64,000 bases of DNA from JAXLVB01 sp046329195 (GCA_046329195.1 JAXLVB010000001.1:2480001-2544000), one strand, 5' to 3'. Shown: positions 26,669-35,653, counted from the first letter of the stretch. A program made the numbers and translations. The notes: a model not told the origin generated them from the sequence alone.

Positions 26669-27925
26669 TTAGAACTCTTTCCATACTTCTTCTATTTCCA
26701 TAGTCACTAAGGGAAAGCCTTCAAAGTCAAGTGAAACCGTATTTTTGATTGTAACTTTTTTGATTTTTTCGGCAGAAGCCGCCAACGAATTCAAGTAGTT
26801 TTCAGCTGTTAGTCGGTTGATTCTGGTCTTAAATTTAGGATGTTCAGGTGGATAGTCGTTCGTTTGAATCACCGTCACAAAGGCATTGGCTGTAAAAAGG
26901 TCGTTGAGTCGAGCTGCAAATTCGTTTCGTAGCCTTTTGTCGGTTGTGGCTATCATTTGGTTTAGTTTTACGTCCAGCTCTTTTCTATCTTTTGGATACA
27001 AATACGAAGGCAACTTTACAATTTTTTGCTGGAAAACAGTGCTACAATCACTAAACTCCCAGCGTACTGTCTGGACATTGTTGGTGTTTTTCATCGGATT
27101 CAACTCATTCGTCATCATTTGTTGGGTGTTTTGGAGAAGTTGTGACAAACTGGCATTAGGTATATCTTCTACAGACACTGACTTGAGTGACTCCTTGAAT
27201 GAATTATAAAACGAATAAGTAAAAATAGCCCCTTTTTGCCCTGTTTCATTATAGGTGTTTAGCGTATCTGTCTGACTACCAATACTAACTAGAATAGTTT
27301 TGAGGTTTTCTTTGACAAGAAATGCCTTTTGGTTTCGCTGGGTACTTGCCACCTTCAGCAAGCCACATGGCCCCAAAAACATGGTTTTTAGTAATAATTT
27401 TCGTAAATCAGCTTGTATAACAGTCATTGCCTGTGGAGGAGGATATCGTTCCACAATCGTCTTTTCAACGGTAAGTTCCGAATCACGGCAGTCAGCCATT
27501 GCAATACCCAGCCGCACTTGCTTTTCCAAGAGTAAGTTGCCAATTTCATCAAGCGATATGGGCTTTTTCTGATAGTTTGTTACTTGTAAAAAAGGGTAGT
27601 TACTTGAGCTATTGGCTGGATAATACCCCAGCCCTGTGTAGTACACTACCATGAGGTCGTTAGGGGTAGTAATGAGTTTTTTGATGGTACTTTTGATGGC
27701 ATCACTCGTAAAAGCGTTTTTGTTAAGATACGTGGGCTGTAGCTTGTATGCTATTTTCTGCGCCACGGTTTCCATGATTTCGAGAATCTGCTCTTGACTT
27801 TGTAAGCTATTGATTTTAAACTGATTGTCATCTAAGTCAGCTACTAAGACCAGATGTAACGTTTGGGCGTAGGAGCCTCCAGAAAGCCTCAAAAGCAAGA
27901 CTACAAACAAAATAGGGCGAAGCAT
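26669..27925 (-). CDS. Exported caspase-fold (C14-like) protein lacking catalytic dyad, copy A
   Basis: 418 residues with signal peptide (MLRPILFVVLLLRLSGGSYAQ). Same architecture as the following gene: TLHLVLVADLDDNQFKINSL, NDLMVVYYTGLGYYP and RLGIAMADCRDSE. The catalytic His is again replaced by Leu (CTG) and the Cys position by Arg, so both paralogues lost the same residues before or in parallel with duplication. First gene of the three-gene operon ending in the papain-like protease. The C-terminal ~200 residues are a shared domain I do not recognise. Confidence 0.7.
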   Translation of the reverse strand: MLRPILFVVLLLRLSGGSYAQTLHLVLVADLDDNQFKINSLQSQEQILEIMETVAQKIAYKLQPTYLNKNAFTSDAIKSTIKKLITTPNDLMVVYYTGLGYYPANSSSNYPFLQVTNYQKKPISLDEIGNLLLEKQVRLGIAMADCRDSELTVEKTIVERYPPPQAMTVIQADLRKLLLKTMFLGPCGLLKVASTQRNQKAFLVKENLKTILVSIGSQTDTLNTYNETGQKGAIFTYSFYNSFKESLKSVSVEDIPNASLSQLLQNTQQMMTNELNPMKNTNNVQTVRWEFSDCSTVFQQKIVKLPSYLYPKDRKELDVKLNQMIATTDKRLRNEFAARLNDLFTANAFVTVIQTNDYPPEHPKFKTRINRLTAENYLNSLAASAEKIKKVTIKNTVSLDFEGFPLVTMEIEEVWKEF

Positions 27926-28107
27926 AGCACAAGACAGGGAGAACAGAAACTAAACTAATACGCTAAAGATAACCAAAATCAGGAAATGACCGTAAGAAGT
28001 GAGGGCATTATTTTGAAACACAACGCTCAAAGTAGCAAGGTGTGATTCAAGGGCTTGTGGTTATACATGGAAGCAGAGAGAACGCAACAAACGATTTTTG
28101 CTTAAAA

Positions 28108-28139
28108 AAAAGCCAGCAGCGTTTCCGTTGCTGGCTTTT
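28108..28139 (-). terminator. Intrinsic terminator of the GGY-repeat Spy-like gene
   Basis: Perfect 11-bp arms aaaagccagca (28108-28118) and tgctggctttt (28129-28139); read on the minus strand the stem is followed by a T-run. It starts 19 bp beyond the stop of the minus-strand gene at 28158. Confidence 0.8.
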
Positions 28140-28157
28140 CTGTTGTTCTAATATACC

Positions 28158-28625
28158 CTACTGCGTATAAGGCATCCCTTTCTTTTTCTTTTGGTACAAA
28201 TCCCATTGTTCGGGAGTCATAATGGTTTGATACTTAGCTTCTTTTTCAGCCTGCCATTTCGATACCGTAGTCCGAATCTCTTCGATTTCTTGAGGAGTAG
28301 GTCGGGTATTGGCATGACTTTTCATGAACGCTTCTTGATAGTCGTTGAGCTTAAAAGCATAGTCAGCATTAAGCATCTCGACCGAAATCGCCTGGTCTTC
28401 ATTGAGTTTTAATTTCTTGACCATCCACTTGGTCTGGTCATCGGCAATTTGGTCGGGGGTTGGTGGTTTTTTGGGTGTTTGGGGCATTCGGTTATAGCCA
28501 CTAATACCACTGGGGCCGTATCCACCATAACCACCGTACCCGCCATAGCCTCCATACTGCGCATAGGCAGAAAGGCTGGCGCTGAGGATGAGTACAATTC
28601 CGATAACTACAAAACGGGTTTTCAT
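28158..28625 (-). CDS. Small periplasmic Spy/LTxxQ-like protein with GGY repeats
   Basis: 155 residues: signal peptide (to ~22, AYAQ), then five YGG/GGY repeats and a Pro-rich stretch, then a helical part with MVKKLKLNEDQAISVEMLN and KYQTIMTPEQWDLYQKKKKG, which matches the LTxxQ arrangement of Spy/CpxP-like proteins in Bacteroidota. These are periplasmic, often stress-induced, and can have chaperone activity. Single gene with its own terminator. Confidence 0.65.
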   Translation of the reverse strand: MKTRFVVIGIVLILSASLSAYAQYGGYGGYGGYGGYGPSGISGYNRMPQTPKKPPTPDQIADDQTKWMVKKLKLNEDQAISVEMLNADYAFKLNDYQEAFMKSHANTRPTPQEIEEIRTTVSKWQAEKEAKYQTIMTPEQWDLYQKKKKGMPYTQ

Positions 28626-29419
28626 AAATGAACCTGAGTTTGAAATTGGTCGAAAGCTATACGTTTTTTAGTTATTTTCAAAATTTGGACTTTTGCGATA
28701 TTAGATTATCAGTCAACGCATGTTCCGAGGAGTCAACAACCCTGTTTCGACTGACGGTTTGGCTCTTTTGATAATCCTCAAACAAACACCCTTCAAGCCG
28801 GTGAAGGACGGGTATATGGGGTTTAGTAGTATCCTACATATCGCCTATTTTTTTGAACCCTTTTGGTGACAGGGCTTGGAAAAATAGGCGATAGGACAAG
28901 TGACGCTTCGCCAATAGGGTATACCGAATTGGCTACCGCTTAAGAAAAATCAAGGTTGGAGAAGCTCTGAGCCTTTCCGACCTTGCATGAAATTGTTGGG
29001 TTTTGTTGTATTCAAACACAAATAATGGCGTAAAAAGTATCTAACTATTTGACAAATATTAAAAAAATGATAAATTTCGACAAATAAGTGGCTAGTACTA
29101 ATTAGTATACTTAACTATCCCGATAATAAGTTCTTGAATTTAAGTACTTGATTGTCAGGGTTTATAAAAAGACTGACAAGTTGGTAATTTTCTCATAATC
29201 AGCAAGTTAAAGAAAGTGATGCCCATTGTCGAGATAAATGCCTAAATTACTACTTAGTACTATTCTCAATGTACACGACTAATTACTCACTACTACTTAA
29301 AGCTAATTTCCATTCAATACCATTGTAACCTAATTGTTCGAAATAAATCATAACAGTTCATAAGTTGCTGATTAAAAAGGCTCCTACCCCAAAGTTTTCA
29401 AGCTTGTAAATATTATATC
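28626..29419. other. Intergenic region before the defence operon
   Basis: About 790 bp with no gene I can support. It holds a long hairpin (28839-28893) and a 16-bp match (28896-28911, acaagtgacgcttcgc) to the REP found around the RAYT gene at 36 kb. From about 29000 onward the sequence becomes strongly AT-rich, as in the following operon. No clear TAnnTTTG promoter for the operon was found. Confidence 0.5.
28839..28893. repeat. 14-bp perfect inverted repeat (hairpin)
   Basis: Arms tatcgcctattttt (28839-28852) and aaaaataggcgata (28880-28893), loop 27 nt. It lies directly beside the partial REP copy, so it may be the border of a decayed repeat element rather than a terminator. Confidence 0.6.
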
Positions 29420-30640
29420 ATGGCACATACCAAAGAAAAACCACTCCTTATTGGCATCTTTATGCCTTTTGAGCCGAAGTATAGCTTTATATATGAGGAA
29501 ATTAAAAGAATAGAAAAAGATTTGGGAGAAATTTATTCAGTTCAAATTAAAAGAGCTGATGATATTTATTCTGCAAATCGTTCGAAACCTGATGATATAA
29601 AAAAATTAATAGAAGATTGTCATATTGCAATCTTCGATATATCACAATCGAAAGAAAATGTTCTTTATGAATACGGGTATGCGGATTGCCTAAATAAACC
29701 AAAGATAACTATAATCGGAGAAGACTTTAAAGACAAAATTCCCTTTAATCTTTTGAGTAATGAAATAATCAAATACACATTTAGCGTTTCTGGAGCTCAG
29801 AAATTAACCTCTGAAATAAAAAAATGTATTTTAGAAATAATGAATGATACTAAGTATTTGATAGATGACCCAGTCATACAAGGGCATCTAAAAATAATAA
29901 GACAGGGTGTAAAGGAAATAAGTAGTGAATCGTTATTGAATAGTCTGGTAAAAGGCGAATTTGACCGTTTAACAAAAAGAATAAACTCATTGAGAAATGA
30001 GGGTATGTTTGACTTGAGAAGTTACAAGCCAGAAGATGAGGTTATTAAATATTATTCAGATTATGTGTCTCAATTAAACAATGAGAAGTGTTCTTTTTTA
30101 ACTGTAACAAATATGCATTTTTGGAAATTTATCTCAAATAATGGGAGAGATACTACTTTTTTTGAAGCAAATAAGAGGGCCATTGAAAAGGGAACAACAA
30201 TTAAAAGAATTTTTAGAATACCTAATCAAATTCAAATTGCTCATGCCGATAACAGAATAGACTTTAAAGATATTTCAATTCAAGAGTTATGTAGTGGTGA
30301 AAAATTTCTTCAAGAGATATTAAAAAAACATTATGAGGCAAGCCAAGAGTTTGGTGAAAAATTTCAGACTAAAATTATATTTTATAAAGAAAAAGATCAT
30401 TTTAGTGACTTAAATGGGCTGGGTAACTATGCAATTTGGAGAAAAGGGGAGCAACTACTCATATTTAAACCTATATACGGCCCTTATGGTAATACAGATA
30501 AAGAAAACAGGTTAATTGAGACCCGATTTTATTATCATAAGGAGCCTTTAACTGAAGATGTAACTATGCAAGAAGAGGGCTTTAACACACTCTGGAAAGA
30601 GAGTATTGAATTAAAATTTGAGCATTTTAATAGTAATTAG
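29420..30640 (+). CDS. TIR/nucleoside-deoxyribosyltransferase-like protein with unknown C-terminal domain
   Basis: 406 residues. N-terminal ~140 residues have the flavodoxin-like pattern of TIR-like/nucleoside 2-deoxyribosyltransferase-fold proteins: LLIGIFMPFEPKY, then DDIKKLIEDCHIAIFDIS, then ENVLYEYGYADCLNKPKI, where the Glu in NVLYE is the candidate catalytic residue. The C-terminal half (~200-400: SFLTVTNMHFWKFISNNG ... GTTIKRIFRIP) is not recognised; its organisation hints at a PLD-like fold but I see no HKD motif. First gene of a five-gene operon; stop is 4 bp before the enzyme-I-like gene. Likely a sensor or NAD/nucleotide-acting effector of a defence system (inference). Confidence 0.6.
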   Translation: MAHTKEKPLLIGIFMPFEPKYSFIYEEIKRIEKDLGEIYSVQIKRADDIYSANRSKPDDIKKLIEDCHIAIFDISQSKENVLYEYGYADCLNKPKITIIGEDFKDKIPFNLLSNEIIKYTFSVSGAQKLTSEIKKCILEIMNDTKYLIDDPVIQGHLKIIRQGVKEISSESLLNSLVKGEFDRLTKRINSLRNEGMFDLRSYKPEDEVIKYYSDYVSQLNNEKCSFLTVTNMHFWKFISNNGRDTTFFEANKRAIEKGTTIKRIFRIPNQIQIAHADNRIDFKDISIQELCSGEKFLQEILKKHYEASQEFGEKFQTKIIFYKEKDHFSDLNGLGNYAIWRKGEQLLIFKPIYGPYGNTDKENRLIETRFYYHKEPLTEDVTMQEEGFNTLWKESIELKFEHFNSN

Positions 30641-30644
30641 TTTT

Positions 30645-32105
30645 ATGAAAAAGAATAACAGGTTTCCTATCGCTTCAGGCTACGGTGGAATGGATGTTAC
30701 ACTTACAGGAGATTTATTACGCTATGATGGTATAGATAAATTAATCTCACAAACCTTTGAGGATAAGATTTTCTATATTGATTATGACTTACCTTTATAT
30801 GAGGCTGCAATAATTACCTCTTTATCTCCTAAAGGAGTAATTTTGGCTTTTGGGGGAAAAAACTATCATCCCTTAATTTTTTTTAAAGATGCTTTAATCC
30901 CTTGTATAGCGGGCGTTGGATATGTTGATTTCAAAACAAAGTTTATTGTCATGGATTGTGAAAATGGCAGTATTTATGCAAGTGATGATTATATAAAATT
31001 AAAACCATACACTATTAATAAAACATCTATTAGTAATGTTTATGCGAACATTGGTTCTGAAAGAGCGCTAGAAGTTGCATATGAGACAGGCGCAAAGGGA
31101 ATAGGAATTTTGAGAACAGAATTTATTATAGTGAGAGCATTAGCAGATTGTATAAATTTAGAAATAAAACCTAACCTCAGTGTAAAAGAAATGGTATTAA
31201 ATTCTAATGAAGCGGATGTGATTTACGAACTTGTTCAGATTGAGACTTATGCGATACTATTTAAAGATTATCTAAAAAAAATTATACAGAAAGCAGTTCG
31301 TTTTTTTAAAAACAAGCCAGTGATAATTCGTTCTATAGACATAGAAAGACATGATAATGACCCTATGGGGTATAGAGGAATAAGAAGATGTATTGCTGAA
31401 AATGGAGGTGTATTTAGAATAATTATTCAAGCTATAAAAGAGATAATTTGGGAGACAAATGCAAATAACATTGCTATTATATACCCATTAGTATCAGATT
31501 ATAGTCAAATTAAATATGCTACAGAGTACATAAAAAATATTGGTTTACAATTTTGGAATGAGCAAGACAAAAACTTTATAAAAATAGGTTGGAAGATTGA
31601 ACAACCTGCATCAGTTATTAATAATAAAGTTTGGATTGAAGCATTCAAAGAGGATTTTGGCTTATACCCACATTTTTTAGGAATTGGCACAAATGATTTA
31701 ACACAATTTACTCTTTCTGTATCAAGGAACGTAGAGATGAGTAATAATAGTATTCAAGCAAAGGAATATATAAATAGCCTTTATAATGAAAAAGACTATT
31801 CAATTCTGTTTCAATTATCACATTTAATGCTTTCCATTAGAAATACTAATATTGAAGTGATACTTCACGGAGAAATTGGATCTGATTCTTCCTTACTTAA
31901 ATACTTATGCTTGCTAAATATTAGGATCTCAATGACTGCCTATAAAATTGCAGAATTATCAGTTAGATTAGAAGAAATTATGCAGAAAGAACTTGATCTT
32001 CAGCAGGTTATTGAAGAAGTCGTTAATGGTTTTCCTTTTAGCGCTAATATAAAACAAGTTATGATTAATGAATTAGTTAACAACATTGTTAAACAACTGA
32101 AATGA
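30645..32105 (+). CDS. PTS enzyme I / PEP-synthase-like PEP-binding protein in a defence operon
   Basis: 486 residues from ATG 30645. N-terminal swivelling phosphohistidine-type domain (~15-125) with ILAFGGKNYHPLIFF; His75 sits where GGxTSH carries the phospho-His. C-terminal PEP-utiliser TIM barrel (~140-440) matches enzyme I: GIGILRTEF (Arg157), IIRSIDIE...GYRGIRRCI, WKIEQPASV (metal Glu), GIGTNDLTQFTLSVSRN (metal Asp, Arg). In the active-site lid, enzyme I has CGE with a proton-donor Cys; here it is LHGEIGSD, His408. There is no HPr-binding domain and no ATP-grasp domain. Overlaps thsA by 4 bp. It could move phosphate between PEP and a partner or ligand, or bind PEP as a metabolic signal; both are inference. 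Confidence 0.7.
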   Translation: MKKNNRFPIASGYGGMDVTLTGDLLRYDGIDKLISQTFEDKIFYIDYDLPLYEAAIITSLSPKGVILAFGGKNYHPLIFFKDALIPCIAGVGYVDFKTKFIVMDCENGSIYASDDYIKLKPYTINKTSISNVYANIGSERALEVAYETGAKGIGILRTEFIIVRALADCINLEIKPNLSVKEMVLNSNEADVIYELVQIETYAILFKDYLKKIIQKAVRFFKNKPVIIRSIDIERHDNDPMGYRGIRRCIAENGGVFRIIIQAIKEIIWETNANNIAIIYPLVSDYSQIKYATEYIKNIGLQFWNEQDKNFIKIGWKIEQPASVINNKVWIEAFKEDFGLYPHFLGIGTNDLTQFTLSVSRNVEMSNNSIQAKEYINSLYNEKDYSILFQLSHLMLSIRNTNIEVILHGEIGSDSSLLKYLCLLNIRISMTAYKIAELSVRLEEIMQKELDLQQVIEEVVNGFPFSANIKQVMINELVNNIVKQLK

Positions 32106-33559
32106 AAAAATTTGATACACAAATACAGACATTCATCAAGGAGTTCTCAAAAAACCTTCAAGATGACAATGTAGCTATTTTTGCGGGAGCAGGTATGTCA
32201 AGACCTTGCGGTTATGTGGACTGGAAACAGCTTTTAAAAGATATCGCCGAGGAGTTAGACCTTGAAATTGATAAAGAAAATGACCTAATTTCTTTGGCTC
32301 AATATCATGTTAATCACAAGGGCAGTAAGCAAAAATTGAATGAGAAAATCTTAAATGAGTTTTCAGAAGACGCTGAAACGAGTGAAAATCACAAAATTTT
32401 AGCACGACTGCCTATTACTACTTATTGGACAACTAACTATGATTCATTGATAGAGAAAGCCTTAAAAGAAGAAAGAAAAAAGGTAGCGGTAAAAAGAAAT
32501 GTAAAAGACCTTAACCAAAATATGTATGGTAGCCACGCAACGGTTTTCAAAATGCATGGAGATGTTAATGATGCAGCAAATGCCATTCTTACAAAAGACC
32601 AATATGAGGTTTATCATTCAACACACTTACCTTTTGTGACCGCTCTAAAAGGCGATTTAGTACAAAAAACCTTCTTGTTCATTGGTTTTAGTTTTGAAGA
32701 CCCCAACCTTGATTATATTTTGAGTAGAGTTCGTGTCGAACAGCAAGAAAATGGAAGGGTTCATTATTGCACCATGAAAAAGGTCTGTCGCAGTGATTTT
32801 GATAACAAGCCAAAAGATGAGGCTGAATATGATTACAAAAAACGGAAGCAAGAGCTACAAATTCAAGAGTTAAAGCGGTATCATATACACGCACTTCTGA
32901 TTGATAATTATGACGATATTACCGAGATTTTGAGACAAATTGAGACCAAGTTTAAATCAAGTACTGTTTTTGTATCAGGAAGTGCAGAAGAATACGGAAA
33001 AATGGGGAAGGATGCAGCCCAAGGGTTCATACATAAATTGAGTAAACAAATAATTGAAGATAAATTGAGGCTTGTAAATGGTTTTGGTTGGGGAGTAGGG
33101 AGTGCTGTCATTAACGGTGCGTTAGACGCTATTTACGACAAAAGTGGTAAGTTTTCCGAAAATCAGCTAATTCTACGTCCATTTCCACAATTCAAATCGG
33201 GGTCAAAAGATTTACCTGAATTATGGAAAGAATACAGAGAAAAAATGATTAGCCAAGCAGGTATAGCCATTTTTGTCTTTGGCAATAAAAAAAATGAGAA
33301 GTCAATAATTATTGATGCAGATGGAGTTAGAAAGGAATTTGAAATAGCAAAAAAACAGGGTTGCTATCTCATTCCAATCGGAATTACTGGCTATATAGCT
33401 TTACAGCTATGGCAAGAGGTAATGGATGATTTTGCCGCTTTTTACCCCAACCACCATCACTTAAAAGGTGAATTTGAAAAGTTGGGTGATGATAGTATTC
33501 CAGAGGAAGAAATATTGAAAAATGTAAAAGAAATCATTAACCGTTTAAAGAATAGGTAA
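32102..33559 (+). CDS. thsA: ThsA-like Thoeris effector (SIR2 NADase plus SLOG)
   Basis: 485 residues. N-terminal SIR2 domain: VAIFAGAGMSRPCGY (~25-40), TTYWTTNYDSLIEKAL with catalytic-position Asn ~112-113, and VFKMHGDVND with His ~151. C-terminal SLOG domain (~283-480): TVFVSGSAEEYG, LVNGFGWGVGSAVINGAL and AIFVFGNKK, the nucleotide-sensing pocket. This is the ThsA architecture: the SLOG domain binds a cyclic-ADP-ribose-type signal and the SIR2 domain then depletes NAD, stopping the infected cell. ATG overlaps the enzyme-I-like stop (ATGA), and thsB follows after 1 bp. Assignment is strong because of domain order and two adjacent ThsB. Confidence 0.9.
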   Translation: MKKFDTQIQTFIKEFSKNLQDDNVAIFAGAGMSRPCGYVDWKQLLKDIAEELDLEIDKENDLISLAQYHVNHKGSKQKLNEKILNEFSEDAETSENHKILARLPITTYWTTNYDSLIEKALKEERKKVAVKRNVKDLNQNMYGSHATVFKMHGDVNDAANAILTKDQYEVYHSTHLPFVTALKGDLVQKTFLFIGFSFEDPNLDYILSRVRVEQQENGRVHYCTMKKVCRSDFDNKPKDEAEYDYKKRKQELQIQELKRYHIHALLIDNYDDITEILRQIETKFKSSTVFVSGSAEEYGKMGKDAAQGFIHKLSKQIIEDKLRLVNGFGWGVGSAVINGALDAIYDKSGKFSENQLILRPFPQFKSGSKDLPELWKEYREKMISQAGIAIFVFGNKKNEKSIIIDADGVRKEFEIAKKQGCYLIPIGITGYIALQLWQEVMDDFAAFYPNHHHLKGEFEKLGDDSIPEEEILKNVKEIINRLKNR

Positions 33560-33560
33560 T

Positions 33561-34052
33561 ATGGCAAGACGTGTGTTTTTTAGTTTTCATTATGAAAATG
33601 ATGTTTGGAGGGCAAGTGTTGTAAGAAATAGTTGGGTTACAAAGCCAAATTCGGAAAAAGCAGGATTTATTGATAAAGCCGAGTTTGAAGAAATAAAAAA
33701 GGGTGGAGATTCTGCAATTAAAAGATGGATTGACGACCAACTTATCGGGACGAGTGTAACTGTTGTGTTGATTGGTACTGAAACGAGTAATCGAGAGTAT
33801 GTCAAGTATGAATTGGAAAAAAGCTACGCCCGAGGAAACGGAATAGTAGTAATATACGTCCACAAAATAAAAGACCAATATGGTAATCAATCATCAAAGG
33901 GTAGTAATGCTTTTGGCGAAATCGGAAAAGATAAAAATGGTAACTCTGTGTATCTAAGTATAAACTACAAAACTTACGATTGGATAGATGATGATGGATA
34001 TAATAACCTAGGAAAATGGGTTGAAGAAGCAGCAAAAAATGCAGGTAAATAG
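33561..34052 (+). CDS. thsB: ThsB-like Thoeris TIR sensor, copy 1
   Basis: 163 residues, one TIR-like domain of the MTH538 (DUF1863) type: RRVFFSFHYENDVWRASVVR, then IKRWIDDQLIGTSVTVVLIG, then NREYVKYELEKSYARGNGIV with the catalytic-position Glu. ThsB senses phage and makes the cyclic-ADP-ribose isomer signal that activates ThsA. Starts 1 bp after thsA; 16 bp before the second copy. Short family length, no extra domain. Confidence 0.88.
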   Translation: MARRVFFSFHYENDVWRASVVRNSWVTKPNSEKAGFIDKAEFEEIKKGGDSAIKRWIDDQLIGTSVTVVLIGTETSNREYVKYELEKSYARGNGIVVIYVHKIKDQYGNQSSKGSNAFGEIGKDKNGNSVYLSINYKTYDWIDDDGYNNLGKWVEEAAKNAGK

Positions 34053-34068
34053 ACAAAACTCTTGAAGT

Positions 34069-34716
34069 ATGAACAACTTTAAAGTCTTTTATTCCTTCCA
34101 CTATGAAGATGTTGGAAGTTTCAAGGCCAATATAATTCGTAATAGTTCAAGGCTTAAATGTTATCAAGGGTTGCTTACAGACCAGTCTATTTGGGAAGAG
34201 TTTAAGGCAAAAAATGATAAGCAAATCAAGCAAAGGATTGATACATCGGAGTTAAAAAATTCAGATGCGACGATAGTTTTGATTGGACAAAACACTCACG
34301 AACGAAGGTGGGTTAAATATGAAATTATCAAGAGTTTTGAAGCAGGAAATACACTTATTGGTATTCATATAAATCGCATAAGAGGCATAAATGGTGTTAT
34401 TTCTCGAAAAGGGTTAAATCCTTTCGATAGGCTCGGTTTTGAATATGATGAAGAAGAGGATATTTTGAGATTCTATGAATTAGTCGATAGAAAATGGCAA
34501 GTTTTTAAAGACTTACCTTATGTAGAAAACCATAAAAGAAATACTGTTTTTGTAAGACCTACAAATGTATTGCAACGATTATTCGGAAATGTGAAAGATG
34601 GTAATTTTTACAGGCTATCCGACTGTTTTCCAGAGTACACTTGGAAAACAGGGGAGCATAATGCAGAAACATTGTTTAATTGGGTAAAAGAAAACCATGA
34701 ATGGATTAACGTTTAA
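34069..34716 (+). CDS. thsB: ThsB-like Thoeris TIR sensor, copy 2 with C-terminal extension
   Basis: 215 residues. MTH538-type TIR domain: KVFYSFHYEDVGSFKANIIR, KQRIDTSELKNSDATIVLIG, RRWVKYEIIKSFEAGNTLIG with conserved Glu. It differs strongly from copy 1 and has an additional ~60 residues after the TIR domain (FVRPTNVLQRLFGNVKDGNF ...), so it may recognise another phage product. Thoeris loci with several ThsB are known. Last gene of the operon; an IS3 element begins 39 bp after the stop. Confidence 0.85.
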   Translation: MNNFKVFYSFHYEDVGSFKANIIRNSSRLKCYQGLLTDQSIWEEFKAKNDKQIKQRIDTSELKNSDATIVLIGQNTHERRWVKYEIIKSFEAGNTLIGIHINRIRGINGVISRKGLNPFDRLGFEYDEEEDILRFYELVDRKWQVFKDLPYVENHKRNTVFVRPTNVLQRLFGNVKDGNFYRLSDCFPEYTWKTGEHNAETLFNWVKENHEWINV

Positions 34717-34771
34717 TGTTAAACGGAAACGCCACTGGTACACGTCGCTTAACCCTGTCCTGCCCCCTGTC

Positions 34772-35653
34772 TTACGGTACCAGTTTAAAGTAGAGATTCT
34801 GATTTAGTTTTTCAAAGTTAGCAGGTGTTTGATATTTCAAGCAGGAATGTGGCCTGAGAAAATTATAGTTGCTGTGCCATGTTGTCAACAGGTCGTTGAT
34901 TTCCTCGAGAGAATAGAACCAATTCAAGTTCAGGCACTCCTTCCGAAGCGTTCCGTTGAGGCGTTCGATGATTCCGTTCTGGGTCGGCTTACCCGGTTGG
35001 ATGAACTTGATTTCAACACCCCTGGCCGCTGCCCACCCAGCAAGCGCTTGGCTGATGAATTCCGGGCCGTTGTCGCAGCGGACATAGCGGGGGAAACCCC
35101 TGATTTGGCCAATCCTGTCGAGGGTTTCCACCAGTTTGGGGGCGGTGATGCTGGCAGCTGCCTCCACCCAGAGGTCTTTTCTCGAGCACTCGTCCACCAC
35201 GTTTATGATTCGCACGCTCTGCTGTTTGTCCCCCATCACCCACTCGCTCAGGAAGTCCATCGCCCAGCCTTCGTTGATTTTCTCTGGCGGTAGCAAACCC
35301 TCGAAGACCCGCTTGATGCGGGGCTTTTTTGGGTTCCTGTGCAGGCTTAGTCTTGCGCTCTGATAAAGCCGGTATGCACGGTGCCTGCCGATTCCTTCGC
35401 CTTGGTTCTTCAGGTAGGCCAACATCAGGCGGAAGCCCCATGCCGGGTGTTCCCGCCTAATCTGCTTCATCCTTTCCACCCAATGGGTGGCCCAATCGGT
35501 GGTCATGGCCGTCGATTTGCGCTCTTTCTGCTCATACGCTGTCGAGCGTCTCAGGCGCAGCCACTGGCAGATGCGGCGTTTGCTCAACCCGGCCTGTTTA
35601 CCCTGTACATGACCCATCAGTTCCACCTTTGCTGCTGGGCCTGCTTCTTTTTT
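34772..35653 (-). CDS. IS3-family transposase OrfB (DDE integrase), made by -1 frameshift from OrfA
   Basis: The rve integrase core is complete: Asp in WAMDFLSEWVMGD, Asp in VRCDNGPEFISQ and Glu in TQNGIIERLNGTLRKE, with the HTH_21 region (REHPAWGFRLMLAYL) before it. The frame is open upstream of the OrfA overlap. The slippery heptamer A-AAA-AAG (minus strand, 35647-35653) lies in OrfA codons CTA AAA AAG, the canonical -1 site of IS3 elements, so the active product is an OrfAB fusion starting at 35916. Confidence 0.9.
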   Translation of the reverse strand, partial: KKEAGPAAKVELMGHVQGKQAGLSKRRICQWLRLRRSTAYEQKERKSTAMTTDWATHWVERMKQIRREHPAWGFRLMLAYLKNQGEGIGRHRAYRLYQSARLSLHRNPKKPRIKRVFEGLLPPEKINEGWAMDFLSEWVMGDKQQSVRIINVVDECSRKDLWVEAAASITAPKLVETLDRIGQIRGFPRYVRCDNGPEFISQALAGWAAARGVEIKFIQPGKPTQNGIIERLNGTLRKECLNLNWFYSLEEINDLLTTWHSNYNFLRPHSCLKYQTPANFEKLNQNLYFKLVP

